A stretch of 64,000 bases of DNA from CAUPWF01 sp964369425 (GTDB lineage: Bacteria > Bacillota > Clostridia > Lachnospirales > Lachnospiraceae), in contig CAYJGW010000001.1 of NCBI GenBank assembly GCA_964369425.1, positions 1 through 64,000 of the forward strand, given 5' to 3'. Under the pieces are notes generated by a model. The model was not told the DNA's origin, made no database searches, and saw nothing but the letters and a program-made list of their open reading frames with translations. Positions 45,947 through 54,705 of this stretch are shown piece by piece. Position 1 is the first letter of the stretch, and every line of letters starts with the position of its first letter. A program made the translations under genes and the position numbers.

Positions 45947-45990
45947 GAGAAATTATTCTACAAGATAAAAATATCTTGTAGAATTTCCTC
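45947..45990 (+). repeat. Hairpin between dnaK and dnaJ
   Basis: TTCTACAAGATA (45956-45967) pairs perfectly with TATCTTGTAGAA (45972-45983), extended by GAGAAA/TTTCCTC. No T-run follows. It probably sets a 3' processing end so that dnaK is made in excess over dnaJ. Confidence 0.65.
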
Positions 45991-46013
45991 ATGTTAAAAG
46001 AAAGGTGAAAGAA

Positions 46014-47195
46014 ATGGCAGAAACAAAAAGAGATTATTATGAAGTCTTGGGAGTAGGGAAAACTGCGAATGATGCAGAACTGAAAAAAGCTTATAGAGTT
46101 TTGGCAAAAAAATATCATCCTGATGTAAACCCAGGAGATACTGAGGCAGAGAAAAAATTTAAAGAAGCTTCTGAGGCATATGCGGTACTTAGTGATGCGG
46201 AAAAGAGACGTCAATATGACCAGTTTGGACATGCTGCATTTGAAAATGGCGGTGGTGGTGCTGGCGGATTTGGCGGATTTGACTTTAATGGTGCAGATTT
46301 TGGAGATATTTTTGGAGATATCTTTGGAGATATCTTTGGCAGTGGTCGTTCGAGAGGAAGAGCAGGAAACAGCCCGATGAAGGGTGCTAACATTCGAAAA
46401 AGTGTGCGCATTACATTTGAAGAAGCTATATTTGGTTGTGACAAAGAGTTGGACGTAGTTATCAAAGATCCTTGTAAAACCTGTAATGGAACTGGTGCTA
46501 AAGCGGGAACTTCCCCAGAGACTTGCTCAAAATGCGGAGGAAAAGGTCAAGTGGTGTATACGTCACAATCCTTCTTTGGAACTGTTCAAAATGTACAGAC
46601 TTGTCCAGATTGTAGAGGAACTGGAAAAATCATCAAAGAGAGATGCTCTGATTGCTCAGGAACAGGATTCGTATCAAGTAAGAAAAAAATTCAAGTAAGT
46701 ATTCCAGCAGGTATTGATAACGGGCAAAGCATTCGAATTAGAGATAAAGGAGAGCCTGGTGTGAATGGTGGTCCAAGAGGAGATTTACTTGTAGAGGTAA
46801 ATGTATCACGCCATCCAATATTTGCAAGACAAGATACCAATATCTTCTCAACAGTATCTATCACATTCCCACAAGCTGCACTTGGTGGAAATATTAAGAT
46901 TAAAACAGTAGACGGAGATGTATTGTATACTGTAAAAGCAGGAACAAAGACGGATACCAAGATAAGATTAAGTGGAAAAGGAGTACCATCTCTTAGAAAT
47001 TCAAATACAAGAGGTGATCACTATGTAACTTTAGTGATTCAAACGCCAGATAAAATGAGTCATGAGGCGAGAGAAGCTCTTATGCGATATGACGAATTAA
47101 TGGGAGGCTCATTGAGTAATGATGATGATGGTGCTACTGTAAAGCATAAGAAAAAAGGTTTTATGGACAAAGTAAAAGAAGCATTTGAAGATTAA
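46014..47195 (+). CDS. dnaJ: Chaperone DnaJ (Hsp40)
   Basis: A 393-residue type I DnaJ with J domain (about 1-70, HPD in KKYHPDVNPG), Gly/Phe region with the unit GDIF repeated three times (a 12-base tandem repeat), four zinc-finger CxxCxGxG motifs (CKTCNGTG, CSKCGGKG, CPDCRGTG, CSDCSGTG) and substrate-binding C-terminus. AAAGGTG precedes the ATG at 46014; three more upstream codons are open. Last gene of the HrcA operon, ended by a terminator. Confidence 0.97.
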   Translation: MAETKRDYYEVLGVGKTANDAELKKAYRVLAKKYHPDVNPGDTEAEKKFKEASEAYAVLSDAEKRRQYDQFGHAAFENGGGGAGGFGGFDFNGADFGDIFGDIFGDIFGSGRSRGRAGNSPMKGANIRKSVRITFEEAIFGCDKELDVVIKDPCKTCNGTGAKAGTSPETCSKCGGKGQVVYTSQSFFGTVQNVQTCPDCRGTGKIIKERCSDCSGTGFVSSKKKIQVSIPAGIDNGQSIRIRDKGEPGVNGGPRGDLLVEVNVSRHPIFARQDTNIFSTVSITFPQAALGGNIKIKTVDGDVLYTVKAGTKTDTKIRLSGKGVPSLRNSNTRGDHYVTLVIQTPDKMSHEAREALMRYDELMGGSLSNDDDGATVKHKKKGFMDKVKEAFED

Positions 47196-47226
47196 AATGA
47201 AATAAAGAGATAAGTAAAAGAAGAAA

Positions 47227-47267
47227 AACTTTGTAAAAGACTAAGAATCTTTTTACAGAGTTTTTTC
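47227..47267 (+). terminator. Terminator of the heat-shock operon
   Basis: AACTTTGTAAAAGA pairs with TCTTTTTACAGAGTT (one wobble and one bulge), followed by TTTTTTCTTTG. Confidence 0.85.
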
Positions 47268-47348
47268 TTTGTGTTTATTTGGCGAAAAGTCGTAGAAATT
47301 TTTAGCGAAATATGCTAATATGTCTTGAGTTAAATTGGAGGATTTATT

Positions 47349-48653
47349 ATGCTAAAGACAATATTGAGAAATTGTATTCCAACAATGTTAGCATTTATGT
47401 TAGCGAGTTTTTATGGAATCATGGATGGGATGTTTGTAGGAAGAGCAACGGGAGATTTAGGTCTTGCTGCAATAAATATAGCATGGCCAATTCAAGCGGT
47501 TCTAACTGCATTAGGAATAGGAATTGGATCAGGTGGAAGTATTTTATATGGACAAAGTATAGGAAAAGGTGAGAAAAAAAGAGGAGAAGCTCTTTTTGTA
47601 GAAACGATAGCATTGCTTTTGGCGGTAGGTATAGTGATTAGTTGTACACTTTATTTTTTACACAGTCAACTGTTGGTTATATTAGGAGCAGAAGGAGCAG
47701 TCTACGATGAGGCGAAAAGTTACATTAGTATTGTAGTTTTGGGAGGATGCTTACAGGTATTAGGGACAGGACTCATTCCCTTGCTTAGAAATAAGAATAT
47801 GCCAATCCATGCCATGACAGCATCGATAACAGGACTAGCAGTGAACTTATGCGTGAATTATATTTTGATATTTGTAATGGGAATGGGAATAAAAGGAGCG
47901 GGAATAGGAACTGTTGTAGCTCAAAGTGTGGTAGTGTTACTCTCTCTTATATTTTTAGAAAAAGTGGATAAAGAGCCGAAAGGCTTTCGAATAAATTGGG
48001 CGAAAAAAGATTTTGGGACAATCTGTAAGATGGGGCTTGCACCATTTGGCTTATCTATGGCACCATCATTGGTTTTGATATTTTCAAATTTTATGTGTCT
48101 TAGATATGGAGGGGCAGAAGCGGTAGCTTGCTATGCAGTGATTTCTTATGTTACATTTCCGATGCAAAATATTTTATTAGGTGTAGGGGAAGGCGTGCAA
48201 CCGCTCATCAGTCTGTACGCAGGTGCAGGAAAAAAAGCAGAGTTGAAGTACATTAAGAAAATAGGAAGAAGAATGAGTATTACGATTGCGGTGATAGCGA
48301 CGACGTTGTGTTTGTTAGGTACGGTTCAATTAGCAGAATTCTTTGGCGTGACAGGAATTACAAAGGAATATTTTGAAATTGGAATGCCTATGAGTGCACT
48401 AGCTTTCGTATTAATAGGTGTTGTCAAGTTTTATACGGCTACCCAAAATGCGATGGGGGATTCAAAAAGTGCTATCGTTGCTACGTATTGTGAAACATTG
48501 GTTGTTGCACCGCTGTTCACATTAATATTGCCTCATTTTTTTGGGTTGACGGGCGTATGGATGGCATTTCCATTCACTGCAGTTGCTATGGTGGGAATAG
48601 TGTATGGGAGAAAAATACGAAAGAGGAGAAAGATGGAGCATGTGGAAGTTTAA
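47349..48653 (+). CDS. MATE family exporter 1
   Basis: A 434-residue multidrug/oligosaccharide-lipid/polysaccharide-type membrane protein with about 12 helices in two six-helix bundles (first bundle begins IPTMLAFMLASFYGIMDGMFVGR). Sequence style fits Na+- or H+-coupled MATE drug exporters. GGAGG precedes the ATG. Its end overlaps the start of a second MATE gene. Confidence 0.92.
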   Translation: MLKTILRNCIPTMLAFMLASFYGIMDGMFVGRATGDLGLAAINIAWPIQAVLTALGIGIGSGGSILYGQSIGKGEKKRGEALFVETIALLLAVGIVISCTLYFLHSQLLVILGAEGAVYDEAKSYISIVVLGGCLQVLGTGLIPLLRNKNMPIHAMTASITGLAVNLCVNYILIFVMGMGIKGAGIGTVVAQSVVVLLSLIFLEKVDKEPKGFRINWAKKDFGTICKMGLAPFGLSMAPSLVLIFSNFMCLRYGGAEAVACYAVISYVTFPMQNILLGVGEGVQPLISLYAGAGKKAELKYIKKIGRRMSITIAVIATTLCLLGTVQLAEFFGVTGITKEYFEIGMPMSALAFVLIGVVKFYTATQNAMGDSKSAIVATYCETLVVAPLFTLILPHFFGLTGVWMAFPFTAVAMVGIVYGRKIRKRRKMEHVEV

Positions 48654-50013
48654 AAATGAAGAGCATCTAAATATTAATTGGAAAGAATTTTACATTGCAG
48701 TGATTGCTTTAGTCGTTCCGATGGCGTTACAAAACTTAATCAATGTAGGAGTTACAGCAGCGGATGTTGCTATGCTTGGAAGTGTAGGGGAAGATGTATT
48801 ATCCGCTTCCTCTCTAGCAGGTCAAGTTCAGTTTGTAATGTCGTTGATATACTTTGGAATCGTATCTGGGATTACAATCATGACATCTCAGTATTACGGA
48901 AAAAATGATTTCCGAACGATTGAAAAGATACTTGGAATGGGAATGGCAAGTAGTGTCATTGTAGGAGTTGCATTTACAGTAATTGCACAACTAATTCCAG
49001 AGCAAGTAATGGGGATATTTACATCGGATGAAGCGGTAATTGCAGAAGCTGTCAATTATCTTAGGGTCATATCGTTTTCCTATGTGTTAATGGGGATGAC
49101 GCAAGTTTATCTATATGTTATGCGAAGTATGCAAAGAGTAATCATAGCGACAGTAACTTATAGTATTTCACTAGGGATTAACATAGGCGTAAATGCAGTG
49201 CTAATCTTTGGATTGTTTGGATTTCCAAAACTAGGGATTGTGGGTGCTGCTATTGGTACCTTGATTGCAAGAATTATTGAATTTGGTATCGTAGTTTTTT
49301 ATGCGAAGAAAATTAATAAATTAATTTCACTTCGACTGCGAGATTGTTTTCATTTCGATAAGTTATTATTTGGTGATTACATAAGATATGCAACTCCTGT
49401 TATTATAAATGAAACAGTTTGGGGACTTGGATTTTCCATGCATTCAGTGATATTAGGAAATATGGGAAGTTCTGTGGTTGCAGCAAATGCAGTGACTCAA
49501 GTGATGCGCCAATTTGCTATGGTGGTAGTAATGGGGATTGGTGGAGCAACTTCCATTTATCTGGGCAAAACAATAGGGGAGTATAAGTTTGACCATGCAA
49601 AGGCATATGCAAAACGATTTTTGATGTTAGCACTAACTCTTGGGATTCTAGGAGGAATTATGATTTCGATTGCAACACCAATTGTAAAAGCGAATATGGC
49701 ACTCGGTGGAGAGGCGCAGGAGTATTTGAGTTCAATGACCACTATAATGAGCTTCAATGTGGTGTGTATGACCATGTCCATGACTTTAATTGTAGGAGTT
49801 TTGCGCTCAGGTGGAGATATTAGGTTCTCATTAATCGTAGACACCTGTATCATGTGGGGATTATCCATACCACTGGCAGCATTAGCAGCATTTGTGTGGG
49901 AACTCAGTGTGCCGATTGTATATATGTTGTTATTGAGTGATGAATTTATCAAGATGACAGTAGCCTTTTTTAGATTTAGAAGTGGGAAGTGGGTAAGAAA
50001 TATTACGAGGTAG
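48640..50013 (+). CDS. MATE family exporter 2
   Basis: A 457-residue MATE exporter (about 12 helices; starts its first helix near FYIAVIALVVPMALQNLINV). The ATG at 48640 lies inside the end of MATE 1 (14-base overlap) with GGAG close by; an earlier Met at 48604 has no clear ribosome site. It is clearly diverged from MATE 1, so not a fresh duplication. Co-translation with a second MATE is unusual because family members normally act alone. Confidence 0.9.
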   Translation: MWKFKNEEHLNINWKEFYIAVIALVVPMALQNLINVGVTAADVAMLGSVGEDVLSASSLAGQVQFVMSLIYFGIVSGITIMTSQYYGKNDFRTIEKILGMGMASSVIVGVAFTVIAQLIPEQVMGIFTSDEAVIAEAVNYLRVISFSYVLMGMTQVYLYVMRSMQRVIIATVTYSISLGINIGVNAVLIFGLFGFPKLGIVGAAIGTLIARIIEFGIVVFYAKKINKLISLRLRDCFHFDKLLFGDYIRYATPVIINETVWGLGFSMHSVILGNMGSSVVAANAVTQVMRQFAMVVVMGIGGATSIYLGKTIGEYKFDHAKAYAKRFLMLALTLGILGGIMISIATPIVKANMALGGEAQEYLSSMTTIMSFNVVCMTMSMTLIVGVLRSGGDIRFSLIVDTCIMWGLSIPLAALAAFVWELSVPIVYMLLLSDEFIKMTVAFFRFRSGKWVRNITR

Positions 50014-50129
50014 AGAGAAGTTATGAAAATAGTTCTTTCAATTTAAGAAATTTTTAGGTAAAATATAAGTTAGAATAGTCTTTAAATTACGAGTGACTAA
50101 ATATTTTTATTTTAAAGGAGATAATAGAT

Positions 50130-50504
50130 ATGAAGGTAGTATCAACAGAAAAGGCCCCAAAGGCTTTAGGACCATATTCACAGGGGTACGTGCATAATGG
50201 AATGTTCTATTCAGCAGGACAAGTTCCAATCAATCCAGAAACGGGTACAGTAGAGGTAACAACAATTAGCGAGCAGACAGAACAAGTGTGCAAAAACTTA
50301 GCAGCAGTTCTTGAAGCAGCAGGAACTGGATTTGATAAGGTATTAAAGACAACTTGCTTTTTAAGTGACATGGATAATTTTGCAGCTTTTAATGAAGTGT
50401 ATGCAAAATATTTTACAGGTAAGCCAGCAAGAAGTTGTGTTGCAGTAAAAACATTGCCGCTAAACGTGTTGGTTGAAGTGGAATTAATTGCAGTTGTAGA
50501 GTAA
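50130..50504 (+). CDS. ridA: RidA-family enamine/imine deaminase
   Basis: A 124-residue RidA (YjgF/UK114) protein with the active-site Arg in ARSCVAVKTLPLNV and the usual GPYSQG. It hydrolyses reactive 2-aminoacrylate released by PLP enzymes. AAAGGAG precedes the ATG. It lies 31 bases before iorA and likely heads that operon, fitting a role alongside amino-acid breakdown. Confidence 0.93.
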   Translation: MKVVSTEKAPKALGPYSQGYVHNGMFYSAGQVPINPETGTVEVTTISEQTEQVCKNLAAVLEAAGTGFDKVLKTTCFLSDMDNFAAFNEVYAKYFTGKPARSCVAVKTLPLNVLVEVELIAVVE

Positions 50505-50535
50505 GCTATCGTAGCTATTAGAAAGGAATGAAGAC

Positions 50536-52278
50536 ATGTCAAAAAAAGTAATTATGCTTGGGAATGAAGCGATTGCACGAGGTGCATATGAAGCAGGAGT
50601 GAAGCTATCAGCCGCGTATCCAGGTACACCAAGTACGGAAATTAGTGAATACATAGTACAATATAAAGACGCCCTTTATTGTGAGTGGTCACCAAATGAG
50701 AAAGTTGCAGCCGAAGTTGCAATCGGAGCAAGCGTTGCAGGTACCAGAGCAATGGCAGTTATGAAGCATGTTGGTTTAAACGTGGCATCAGATCCGTTAT
50801 ATACTGCTTCTTATATGGGAGTAAATGGAGGGCTATTATTTGCAGTGGCAGATGATCCAGGTCTTTATAGTTCCCAGAATGAGCAAGATACAAGAATGGT
50901 TGCAAGAGCAGCTCAAGTACCAGTGCTAGAACCAGCTACCAGTCAAGAAGCAAAAGATTTTGTGAAGCTTGCATTTGAATATGGCGAGCAGTTCGATCGC
51001 CCATTTATCCTAAGAACAACTACTAGATTAGCCCATTCTCAAGGAGAAGTTGAGTTGTGTGATAGAGTAGAAGTGGCAGATAAAGCTTATGAGAAAAACA
51101 TTCCAAAGAATGTTATGACACCTGCAAATGCTAAGGCAAGACATGCAGTGATCGAGCAAAAGAATCAAGAATTAGCAGAAGCAGCGAATACGATGGCGAT
51201 TAATTCAGTAGAGATGAATGATACCAAAATTGGTGTGATTACAAGTGGAATTCCGTATCTTTATGTAAAAGAAGCACTTCCAAACGCTTCTGTATTAAAG
51301 CTTGGAATGGTGAATCCGTTGCCAAAGAAATTGATTGAAGACTTCACTTCAAAAGTAGATACACTTTACATAATCGAAGAGTTAGACCCTGTAATTGAGA
51401 TGCAAGTAAAGTCTTGGGGAATCTCTTGTGTTGGAAAAGAAATCTTTACAGTGTTAGGCGAATATAGCGCAAATATGATTAAGAGTGCAATTCTTGGAGA
51501 AACGATTGAGGTAAAGGCACCAGCACAAGTGCCACCACGTCCACCGATTCTTTGTTCGGGATGTCCACACAGAAGTGTATATTATGTATTGAACAAGTTG
51601 GGAATTCATGCAGCTGGAGATATCGGATGTTATACGTTAGGTTCTGCGCCACCACTTGGAGTAGTAGAGACTACGATTTGTATGGGGGCAAGTATCAGTA
51701 GTTTACATGGGATGGAAAAATCAAAAGGAAAGGACTATATTAAGAACTGGGTGGCTTGTATCGGAGATTCTACATTTATGCATACAGGCGTGAACTCGTT
51801 AATCAATATGGTGTATAACAACAGCACAGGAACGGTTATCATTATGGATAACTCTACAACAGGAATGACAGGCCATCAAGAACATGCAGCTACAGGAAAG
51901 ACATTGCAAGGAGATCCTACGAATGCAGTTGATATTCCAGAACTTTGTAAAGCAGTTGGCGTAAAGAATGTAAGGGTAGTAAATGCCCTTGAAATCGATG
52001 AAGTAGAACAAGCAGTAAAAGAAGAGGTAGCAAGAGAAGAAGTGTCTGTAATTATTACAGTGACACCTTGTGTACTTTTATCAAAGGCAAAAAAACCACA
52101 TTGCGTGGCTTCTAAAGAGAAATGTAAAAAATGTGGAGCTTGTCTAAAGCCAGGATGTCCATCAATTACAAAGAATGATGACAAAACAATAACCATTGAT
52201 GATACGATGTGTACAGGATGTGGGCTTTGTCAGAAGTTATGTAAATTTGATGCTATAGAAAAGGTAGGTGACAAGTAA
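50536..52278 (+). CDS. iorA: Indolepyruvate ferredoxin oxidoreductase alpha
   Basis: A 580-residue TPP enzyme subunit. It has fused pyrimidine- and PP-binding domains (YPGTPSTEI near the start; GDIGCYTLGSAPP and IGDSTFMHTG for TPP/Mg binding) and a C-terminal ferredoxin part with two CxxCxxC-type 4Fe-4S motifs (KCKKCGACLKPGC, MCTGCGLCQKLC). It oxidises aryl pyruvates to aryl-acetyl-CoA, reducing ferredoxin, as a complex with IorB. The iorB ATG overlaps its stop by 1 base. Confidence 0.95.
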   Translation: MSKKVIMLGNEAIARGAYEAGVKLSAAYPGTPSTEISEYIVQYKDALYCEWSPNEKVAAEVAIGASVAGTRAMAVMKHVGLNVASDPLYTASYMGVNGGLLFAVADDPGLYSSQNEQDTRMVARAAQVPVLEPATSQEAKDFVKLAFEYGEQFDRPFILRTTTRLAHSQGEVELCDRVEVADKAYEKNIPKNVMTPANAKARHAVIEQKNQELAEAANTMAINSVEMNDTKIGVITSGIPYLYVKEALPNASVLKLGMVNPLPKKLIEDFTSKVDTLYIIEELDPVIEMQVKSWGISCVGKEIFTVLGEYSANMIKSAILGETIEVKAPAQVPPRPPILCSGCPHRSVYYVLNKLGIHAAGDIGCYTLGSAPPLGVVETTICMGASISSLHGMEKSKGKDYIKNWVACIGDSTFMHTGVNSLINMVYNNSTGTVIIMDNSTTGMTGHQEHAATGKTLQGDPTNAVDIPELCKAVGVKNVRVVNALEIDEVEQAVKEEVAREEVSVIITVTPCVLLSKAKKPHCVASKEKCKKCGACLKPGCPSITKNDDKTITIDDTMCTGCGLCQKLCKFDAIEKVGDK

Positions 52279-52853
52279 TGACTACAAAAAATATTATGAT
52301 TGTTGGAGTAGGAGGGCAAGGTACCCTTCTTACTAGTAGAATCTTAGGTGGACTTGCAATAGCAGGTGGATATGAAGTAAAGCTTTCGGAAGTTCATGGA
52401 ATGGCACAAAGAGGTGGAAGTGTAGTTACTTACGTGCGCTATGGAGACAATGTAGCAGAGCCTATCGTAGAAGAGGGGCAAGCAGATATTATTATCGCTT
52501 TTGAAAGATTAGAAGCACTTCGCTACGCACATTTCCTAAAAAAAGATGGAGTTTTGATTATTAACGATTTGCGTATTGATCCGATGCCTGTAGTAATTGG
52601 TGCAGCTCAGTATCCAGAGAATATCATTGAGAATCTAGCAAAAGAGCATAAGGTATATTCGATCAAAGCGATGGATAAAGCAAAAGAAATTGGCAATCCA
52701 AGAGTATTTAACTTGATAGTGCTAGGACTTGCGTCACAGTACATGGATTTTTCAAAAGAAGAGTGGGTAAATGTAATTCAAAATACAGTTCCACCAAAAA
52801 CAGTGGATGTAAATATTAAGGCTTTTGAAGAAGGCTTAAACTATAAAAACTAA
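52278..52853 (+). CDS. iorB: Indolepyruvate ferredoxin oxidoreductase beta
   Basis: A 191-residue gamma/beta-type subunit of 2-oxoacid oxidoreductases (VGVGGQGTLLTSRILGGLA at the start; HGMAQRGGSVVTYVR). It binds CoA and completes the IorA enzyme. Coupled to iorA by a one-base overlap; paaK follows after 15 bases. Confidence 0.94.
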   Translation: MTTKNIMIVGVGGQGTLLTSRILGGLAIAGGYEVKLSEVHGMAQRGGSVVTYVRYGDNVAEPIVEEGQADIIIAFERLEALRYAHFLKKDGVLIINDLRIDPMPVVIGAAQYPENIIENLAKEHKVYSIKAMDKAKEIGNPRVFNLIVLGLASQYMDFSKEEWVNVIQNTVPPKTVDVNIKAFEEGLNYKN

Positions 52854-52868
52854 ATAAGTGAGGGTGGA

Positions 52869-54185
52869 ATGATGGATAAAGCAATACGTATTAGAGATCC
52901 AAAAATCGAATGCATGAGTGCAGACGAGATGGCAGTTTTACAAGGTGAGAAACTGAAAGCTTTAGTAAAAAGAGTTTATGAAAATGTTCCATTTTATAAG
53001 AAAAAGATGATAGAGGTAGGAGTAGAACCTGCCGATATCCAAACAATTGATGATATTGTGAAATTACCATTCACTACAAAAGAAGACTTGCGAGATCATT
53101 ATCCCTTTGGTCTGCTTGCAGTACCAAAGGAAAAAGTGGCTAGAGTTCAAGGAACTTCTGGAACCACAGGAAAGTTGACGTTAGCATCTTATACAGAGGC
53201 AGATGTGCAGTTATGGGGAGAATGTATGGCTAGGTGCCTTGAGATGACGGGTCTTTCAGAAGAAGACATCATTCATGTAGCATATGGGTATGGGCTTTTT
53301 ACAGGTGGAATTGGAGTGGATCTAGGGGCGAGAGCACTTGGAGCACTTGCAGTTCCGATGTCTTCTGGTAATACACAGAGGCAAATGATGTGTATGGAAG
53401 ATTTTGGAGCAACGGCTCTTACCTGCACACCATCTTATGCGGTGTATTTAGCGGAATCTATCAAAGAAGCGGGACTTGTGGATAAGTTAAAGTTAAAGGT
53501 GGGAATTCATGGTGCAGAGCCTTGGACAGATGAGATGAGAAAGCAGATTGAAGAGACATTAAAAATCGAATGTTTTGATATTTATGGACTATGTGAAATT
53601 TTAGGACCAGGGGTTGCAATTGACTGTACTTATCACAAAGGATTGCATGTATTCCACGATCATTTCTATCCAGAGGTACTTGACCAAGTAACTGGAAAAT
53701 CATGTAAAAATGGTGAGACGGGTGAATTGATTTTTACAACATTGGATAAAGAGGCAATGCCATTGATTCGCTACCGCACCAAAGATTTGACAAGTATCGA
53801 TTATGATACTTGCGAGTGTGGAAGAACCCTTCCGAGAATATCGAAGTTTAAAGGTAGAACAGATGATATGAAAGTGATTCGAGGGGTGAATATCTTCCCG
53901 ACACAGGTAGAGTCAGCTTTATTATCAGTAGGAGAGGGAATTTCGCCTCATTATCAATTAATCATTGATAGAGTCAACAATATGGATCAATTGACAGTTA
54001 TGGTAGAAGTGGATGAGGAATTTTTTTCAGATGAGATTCGCGAATTAGAGCAGCTAAAGCAAAAGGTTTCAGATGTACTCAAACATGCATTAGGAATTGG
54101 AGTGAAAGTGAAGCTAGTAGAACCGAAGACTATTGAAAGAAGTGAAGGAAAAGCAAAACGAGTAATCGATAATAGAACAATGTAA
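52869..54185 (+). CDS. paaK: Phenylacetate-CoA ligase
   Basis: A 438-residue AMP-forming acyl-CoA ligase of the PaaK type. The P-loop is VQGTSGTTGKLT, followed by YGLCEILGPG and the C-terminal RGVNIFPTQVE. It links CoA to phenylacetate or indole-acetate. Next to iorAB it may work on the product acids or recycle them. Two adjacent ATG codons (52869 and 52872) are possible starts. Downstream is an ACT-domain gene usually paired with paaK. Confidence 0.94.
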   Translation: MMDKAIRIRDPKIECMSADEMAVLQGEKLKALVKRVYENVPFYKKKMIEVGVEPADIQTIDDIVKLPFTTKEDLRDHYPFGLLAVPKEKVARVQGTSGTTGKLTLASYTEADVQLWGECMARCLEMTGLSEEDIIHVAYGYGLFTGGIGVDLGARALGALAVPMSSGNTQRQMMCMEDFGATALTCTPSYAVYLAESIKEAGLVDKLKLKVGIHGAEPWTDEMRKQIEETLKIECFDIYGLCEILGPGVAIDCTYHKGLHVFHDHFYPEVLDQVTGKSCKNGETGELIFTTLDKEAMPLIRYRTKDLTSIDYDTCECGRTLPRISKFKGRTDDMKVIRGVNIFPTQVESALLSVGEGISPHYQLIIDRVNNMDQLTVMVEVDEEFFSDEIRELEQLKQKVSDVLKHALGIGVKVKLVEPKTIERSEGKAKRVIDNRTM

Positions 54186-54217
54186 ATCAATGTATGTAAT
54201 AGGAAGGGGCGAGAAGT

Positions 54218-54652
54218 ATGAGTGTAAAACAATTATCGGTATTTTTAGAGAATAAAGCAGGACGAGTGGATGAGATTTTACAGTTACTATCAGAAAAGGA
54301 TATAGATATCGTTGCTATGAGCCTTGCAGATACAACAGAGTATGGCATGCTGCGAATGATCGTATCCAACCCAGAAAAAGGAAGAGAGATTCTTAAAGCC
54401 AATAGTATTACAGCAAAATTGGTAAATGTTGTAGCATTAAAAGTTCCTCATGAGACAGGTTCTTTATATAAAGCGATGAAAGCCTTAGTTGCAGGTGGGA
54501 TTAACATCGAATACATGTATGCATTTGCAAATGGTAGTGAGGCGTCAGCAATTCTAAAAACAAAGACACCTGAAGAGGCAGAAGAGATTATAACAGCAGC
54601 AGGATTTGATACGTGGAAACCAGAAGAAGCCTATCAGATGAATATAAAATAG
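54218..54652 (+). CDS. Tandem ACT-domain protein
   Basis: A 144-residue protein of two ACT domains (KQLSVFLENKAGRVDEILQLL, and the second near residue 70: VVALKVPHETGSLYKAMKAL). ACT domains bind amino acids, so this is probably an allosteric or sensing partner of the adjacent paaK/ior enzymes, as found in many anaerobes. Last gene of the operon. Confidence 0.9.
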   Translation: MSVKQLSVFLENKAGRVDEILQLLSEKDIDIVAMSLADTTEYGMLRMIVSNPEKGREILKANSITAKLVNVVALKVPHETGSLYKAMKALVAGGINIEYMYAFANGSEASAILKTKTPEEAEEIITAAGFDTWKPEEAYQMNIK

Positions 54653-54661
54653 TTAAAAAAT

Positions 54662-54702
54662 AAGGAACTAGAGAGGATATTTACCTTTCTAGTTCCTTTG
54701 TT
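54662..54702 (+). terminator. Terminator of the ior operon
   Basis: AAGGAACTAGA (54662-54672) pairs perfectly with TCTAGTTCCTT (54688-54698), followed by TGTTGGTTT. The T-run is weak, but the stem is strong and lies between convergent genes. Confidence 0.7.
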
Positions 54703-54705
54703 GGT

